DNA from: DASSUW01 sp963811895
Lineage (GTDB): Bacteria; Actinomycetota; Thermoleophilia; Solirubrobacterales; Solirubrobacteraceae
DNA length: 64,000 bases
Direction of reading: 5' to 3'
Assembly: GCA_963811895.1 (NCBI GenBank)
Contig: CAWETE010000010.1
Location: forward strand, 124,001-188,000
The notes under the pieces are model-generated. The model ran no database searches, was not told the origin of the DNA, and saw nothing but the letters and a program-made list of their open reading frames with translations. This document shows, one piece after another, positions 61,009 to 64,000 of the stretch. The number at the start of each line of letters is the position of its first letter. Position 1 is the first letter of the stretch. Position numbers and translations under genes: made by a program.

Positions 61009-62076
61009 GTGGCGCGACGCGAATGGCTGCCGGCGCTGGGACTGGGGATCGCCGCCCAGCTCGAGGTCTGGATCTGGTGGGTCGAGGCCGAGCAGGGCCC
61101 GCGCGCACTGGCCTCCGTCGCCCTCGCCCTCATGGCCGCCGCGCTGCTCTGGCGCCGCCGGGCGCCGCTGCCGGCGCTCGGGGCCATGTGCGTGATCAAC
61201 GCCGCTTGGGTGCTGATCGATCCGCCGGCCGGCGCGCTGATGCCGTTCGTGATCCTGCTGGCGGGCATCTTCGCCGCCGCCCAGCGCGAGACGCCGCGGC
61301 GGGCGGTGGCCGGCGGGGTCGCCGGGCTCGCGGCCGTCTGGCTCGAGATCGCGGTGACCGACAACGACTTCGCCAACTACATGTTCACCGGCGTCTTCGT
61401 GGCCGGGGCATGGCTGGCGGGCCGCGGCTTCCGCATCCGGGACGAGCGCGCCGACGTGCTCTCGCGGGCGGCGATCGCCGAGGAGCGCGCCAGGATCGCG
61501 CGCGAGCTGCACGACGTGGTCGCCCACAACGTGAGCGTGATGGTGATCCAGTCGCAGGCGGCGCAGCAGTCGACGGAGCCCGACAGCGAGGCCGGTCGCG
61601 CGCTGCGGTCGATCGAGTCGACCGGCCGCGAGGCGCTGACCGAGATGCGCCGGCTGCTCGGCCTGCTCCGCCGCGAGGACGAGGAGGTCGCGCTCGCGCC
61701 CCAGCCCAGCCTGCGGCACCTCGACCACCTCACGGCGAGCGTGCGCGAGGCGGGGCTGCCGGTCGCGGTGGAGATCGAGGGCGAGCCGGTCTCGCTGCCG
61801 CCGGGCGTCGACCTCTCGGCCTACCGCATCGTGCAGGAGGCGCTGACCAACGCGCTCAAGCACGCCGGCGCGGACAGCGCGCGGGTCGTCGTCAGCTACG
61901 GCGCCGGCGAGCTGGAGCTGCGGATCAGCGACGACGGCGCCGGCGCGGCAGCGGCGAACGGAGGCGGCCACGGGCTGATCGGCATGCGCGAGCGCGCGAG
62001 TGTCTACGGTGGCGTGGTCGAGAGCGGGAGCCGGCCCGGCGGCGGCTACGAGATCCGGGCGCGGCTGCCGCTATGA
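61009..62076 (+). CDS. NarL-type sensor histidine kinase
   Basis: This 355-aa kinase has an N-terminal membrane domain of five or six spans (LPALGLGIAAQLEVWIWWVE, FVILLAGIFAA, YMFTGVFVAGAWLAGRG), a HisKA_3 segment with the phospho-His in RIARELHDVVAHNVSVMVIQ, and a HATPase domain (YRIVQEALTNALKHAGADSA, ISDDGAGAAAANGGGHGLIG). I chose the GTG at 61009 because TACGGT lies exactly six bases upstream; an in-frame start at 60877 would read through the palindromic operator. It overlaps its response regulator gene (ATGA). Confidence 0.9.
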   Translation: MARREWLPALGLGIAAQLEVWIWWVEAEQGPRALASVALALMAAALLWRRRAPLPALGAMCVINAAWVLIDPPAGALMPFVILLAGIFAAAQRETPRRAVAGGVAGLAAVWLEIAVTDNDFANYMFTGVFVAGAWLAGRGFRIRDERADVLSRAAIAEERARIARELHDVVAHNVSVMVIQSQAAQQSTEPDSEAGRALRSIESTGREALTEMRRLLGLLRREDEEVALAPQPSLRHLDHLTASVREAGLPVAVEIEGEPVSLPPGVDLSAYRIVQEALTNALKHAGADSARVVVSYGAGELELRISDDGAGAAAANGGGHGLIGMRERASVYGGVVESGSRPGGGYEIRARLPL

Positions 62077-62753
62077 GCATCCGCGTCGTGGTGGCCGACG
62101 ATCAGGAGCTCGTGCGCGCGGGCCTGCGCACGATCCTCGCCGCCCAGGACGACCTCGAGGTCGTCGGCGAGGCCGGCGACGGGCGCGAGGCGGTGGAGGC
62201 CGTGCGCCGGCTGCGCCCCGATCTCGTCGTGATGGACGTCCGGATGCCGGTCATGGACGGGCTGGAGGCGACTCGGCGGATCGTCGCCGAGCCGGACCCG
62301 CCGCACGTGCTCGTCCTCACCACCTTCGACCTCGACGAGTACGTCTACGAGGCGCTGCGCGCGGGCGCCGGCGGCTTCCTGCTCAAGGGCGCGCCGACCG
62401 ACCAGGTCGCGGAGGCGGTGCGGGTGGTGGCGAGCGGGGACGCTCTGATCGCCCCGTCCGTGACCCGCCGGCTGATCGACGAGTTCGCCCGCCGGCCTCG
62501 CCCCGACGCGCCCCCCGCGCCCGAGCTCGAGGAGCTGACCGAGCGCGAGCGCGAGGTGCTCGACCTGCTCGCGCGCGGCTTCTCGAATCCCGAGATCGCC
62601 GCCGAGCTGGTGGTCACCGCGGCCACGGTCAAGACCCACGTGGCGCACATCCTGTCCAAGCTCGGCGTCCGCGACCGCGTGCAGGCCGTGATCCTGCTCT
62701 ACGAGGCCGGTCTCATCGTCAGAGGAACGTCCGGCCCTCGCCTCGGTAGGTAG
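62073..62753 (+). CDS. NarL-family response regulator
   Basis: This 226-aa protein has a receiver domain (RVVVADDQELVRAGLRTILA, phospho-Asp in DLVVMDVRMPVMDG at about 54, Lys in FLLKGAPTDQ) and a LuxR helix-turn-helix (LEELTEREREVLDLLARGFS, NPEIAAELVVTAATVKTHVA). It is the partner of the preceding kinase. It is closely similar to the regulator at 28749-29420, pointing to duplication of NarL-type pairs. Its end overlaps the convergent PLP enzyme gene by 35 bp. Confidence 0.93.
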   Translation: MSIRVVVADDQELVRAGLRTILAAQDDLEVVGEAGDGREAVEAVRRLRPDLVVMDVRMPVMDGLEATRRIVAEPDPPHVLVLTTFDLDEYVYEALRAGAGGFLLKGAPTDQVAEAVRVVASGDALIAPSVTRRLIDEFARRPRPDAPPAPELEELTEREREVLDLLARGFSNPEIAAELVVTAATVKTHVAHILSKLGVRDRVQAVILLYEAGLIVRGTSGPRLGR

Positions 62754-63822
62754 GCACGGTCTCGACGACGCGGTCGCCCTCGACGAGGTGCAGCACGTCG
62801 AAGCGCTCGCACAGCTCGCCGGCCTTGGCGTGGCGGAACCACACGCGGTCGCCGATCGCCAGGTCGGCGCCGTGGACCGGTGTCTGGACCTCGCCCGCGC
62901 CCTCCTGGCGGTCGAGCCGGAGGCCGGGCGGGAAGACGGGGCGGGGGAGGCGGTCGCGGCCGGGAGCGCCGGAGGCGGGGTAGCCGCCGCCGAGCACGGT
63001 GGCCACGCCGCGCCCGGGGCGACGCACGACCGGCAGGGCGAAGAAGGCGGCGGGGCGGGGCGTGAAGCTCGTGTAGGCGTCGAACAGGGCCGGCGCGAAC
63101 AGGCCGGATCCCGCCGCCACCTCGGTGATGACCGCCTCGGCGGCCGTGCCCTGCACGGAGCCGGTGCCGCCGCCGTTGACGAACCGCAGCGGGGGCAGGG
63201 CGGCCACCACGGCGGCGCGGCGGGTCGCCAGCTCGCGCGCCGAGGCGCGCTGCATGACGCGCAGCGCCATGCCGAGTGCGCGGTTGGCCGGCCGGTCGCC
63301 GACGCCGGCGATCTGAGCCTCGTACATCATCAGCCCGTCGAGCTCGAGCCCGCGCGCGGCGATCTCGCGCGCCAGCGCGGCCGCCTGCTCGGGCGTGCGC
63401 AGCGGCGAGCGCTTGGCCCCGATCCGGACCCGGCCGCCGAGCGGCCACCAGCCCGCGTCGACGTCCATGCACACGCGGCCGCCGTCGAGCAGCTCGAGGT
63501 GCTCGCGGCAGTCGACCATCAGCGTGATGCCGTCGCGCGGCTCGCGCAGCGCGACGCGGTCCACCGTCGGGTACGCGACCACCGTGTCCTCGCGCCCGAG
63601 CCAGAGCGCCTCGGGCAGCGTGAACGCCAGCAACCCGCGGAACCCGGCGTCCAGCGCGCGGTCGATCAGGGCGCGGCAGCGGACCGACTTGGTGGCCAGC
63701 CGGACGCCCTTGCCGCCCGCCCGCCGCAGCAGGTCGGCGGCGTTGGCGTCGAAGGCCTCGAGGTCGACGGCGGCGAACGGCGGCTCGAGGTCGGCGGTGG
63801 CGGTTTCCAGGTGCTTCTGCAA
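62719..63822 (-). CDS. PLP fold-III amino-acid deaminase/aldolase (D-threonine aldolase-like)
   Basis: This 367-aa protein resembles alanine-racemase-fold enzymes annotated as amino acid deaminase/aldolase. The PLP lysine is in KGVRLATKSVRCRALIDRAL (about 45). Other blocks are GITLMVDCREHLELL, ELDGLMMYEAQIAGVGDRPA, LRFVNGGGTGSVQG and, in the D-serine dehydratase-like C-terminal domain, VWFRHAKAGELCERFDVLHL (His and Cys metal-ligand candidates). It starts at a TTG at 63822 with TACCGT eight bases upstream. The substrate is unknown. The sugar-lactone oxidase gene is nearby on the other strand. Confidence 0.82.
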   Translation of the reverse strand: MQKHLETATADLEPPFAAVDLEAFDANAADLLRRAGGKGVRLATKSVRCRALIDRALDAGFRGLLAFTLPEALWLGREDTVVAYPTVDRVALREPRDGITLMVDCREHLELLDGGRVCMDVDAGWWPLGGRVRIGAKRSPLRTPEQAAALAREIAARGLELDGLMMYEAQIAGVGDRPANRALGMALRVMQRASARELATRRAAVVAALPPLRFVNGGGTGSVQGTAAEAVITEVAAGSGLFAPALFDAYTSFTPRPAAFFALPVVRRPGRGVATVLGGGYPASGAPGRDRLPRPVFPPGLRLDRQEGAGEVQTPVHGADLAIGDRVWFRHAKAGELCERFDVLHLVEGDRVVETVPTYRGEGRTFL

Positions 63823-63865
63823 GGGATCGCACGGTAGCCGCCGTGCGGTTCGCTAAGGTGCCGCC

Positions 63866-64000
63866 CTTCGTTTGGGGAACATAAACGCCGAGTTCCCGCG
63901 CGGCCTTGCCGGCGGGGAACGGGGGAACCACGGGCCGGGGTCTCACCGGCCGGGGGCGAATCGCCGCATCTCAGCGGCGTAGCGCGACTTTCTTTCCGCG
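63866..64000 (+). ncRNA. c-di-AMP riboswitch (ydaO/yuaA type), cut by window end
   Basis: The stretch has the ydaO/yuaA layout: CGGGGGAACCA (about 63920-63930), a GC-rich hairpin (CGGGCCGG and CCGGCCGG arms around TCTCA), then GGGGCGAATC (about 63953-63962), matching the conserved GGGGGAACC and GGGGYGAAUC blocks of c-di-AMP riboswitches. An upstream GGGGAAC and a following CGCCGC/GCGGCG stem also fit. The 3' part and the controlled gene, in Actinobacteria often a cell-wall hydrolase, lie beyond the window. Confidence 0.72.

Overview
This is a very GC-rich window dense with genes on both strands. Many genes overlap by 1-8 bp, GTG and TTG starts are common, and many genes have a TANNNT hexamer only 6-9 nt before the start codon, as expected for leaderless mRNAs. 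Gene content suggests an actinobacterium of the Thermoleophilia, most likely Solirubrobacterales: CGNR zinc-finger regulators, large LuxR regulators, exported proteins with a 'FIALGGSSYAA' N-terminus, LysM proteins with a CPVC N-terminus, reverse transsulfuration and an actinobacterial-type c-di-AMP riboswitch. Taxonomy is inferred from this alone. I see no rRNA, tRNA, CRISPR, transposase or phage genes.

Layout. 0-5 kb: a LacI-type regulator coupled to a secreted trypsin-like protease, then a leftward amidoligase cluster (circularly permuted ATP-grasp, class I glutamine amidotransferase, GCS2-type ligase). 5-8 kb: Rieske protein, SufB, SufD. 8-13 kb: two unknown proteins, a DUF4242 protein and a 943-aa LuxR ATPase. 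13-20 kb: two paralogous FAD oxidoreductases of the BBE family, a vanadium-haloperoxidase-like protein, a TPR-LuxR regulator and an MFS transporter. 20-22.7 kb: a CGNR regulator with an alpha/beta hydrolase, divergent from azlCD, then a YbaK-type deacylase. 22.9-30.5 kb: subtilase, GGDEF-EAL protein, MMPL transporter and a NarL-type two-component pair. 31-37 kb: a leftward five-gene envelope operon starting with a sigma factor fused to a zinc anti-sigma motif and a membrane span, followed by two exported proteins, a LysM protein and a MinD-like ATPase. 37-41 kb: cystathionine beta-synthase and gamma-lyase, then an autoregulated-looking Fic gene. 41-47 kb: M15-like and NlpC/P60-like wall enzymes, small proteins, a second ATP-grasp paralogue, a second CGNR protein, and an ECF sigma/anti-sigma pair. 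48-53 kb: P450 and two GT-C membrane glycosyltransferases. 53-57 kb: an OmpR-type two-component system divergent from a FAD-dependent oxidoreductase. 57-64 kb: PQQ sugar dehydrogenase, rhodanese, sugar-lactone oxidase, another NarL-type pair, a PLP fold-III enzyme, and a c-di-AMP riboswitch cut by the window end.

At least thirteen genes are interrupted by roughly 25 single-base frame changes while protein similarity continues in the next frame. Most behave like one-base insertions. I read these as uncorrected assembly errors rather than real pseudogenes and have annotated the genes at full span.

The most interesting items are the sigma/anti-sigma-fusion envelope operon, the amidoligase cluster, two long palindromes with nested arms sharing one centre (Fic promoter; 60.9 kb promoter), a hairpin that buries the start codon of a LuxR gene, and two compact non-coding repeat elements.
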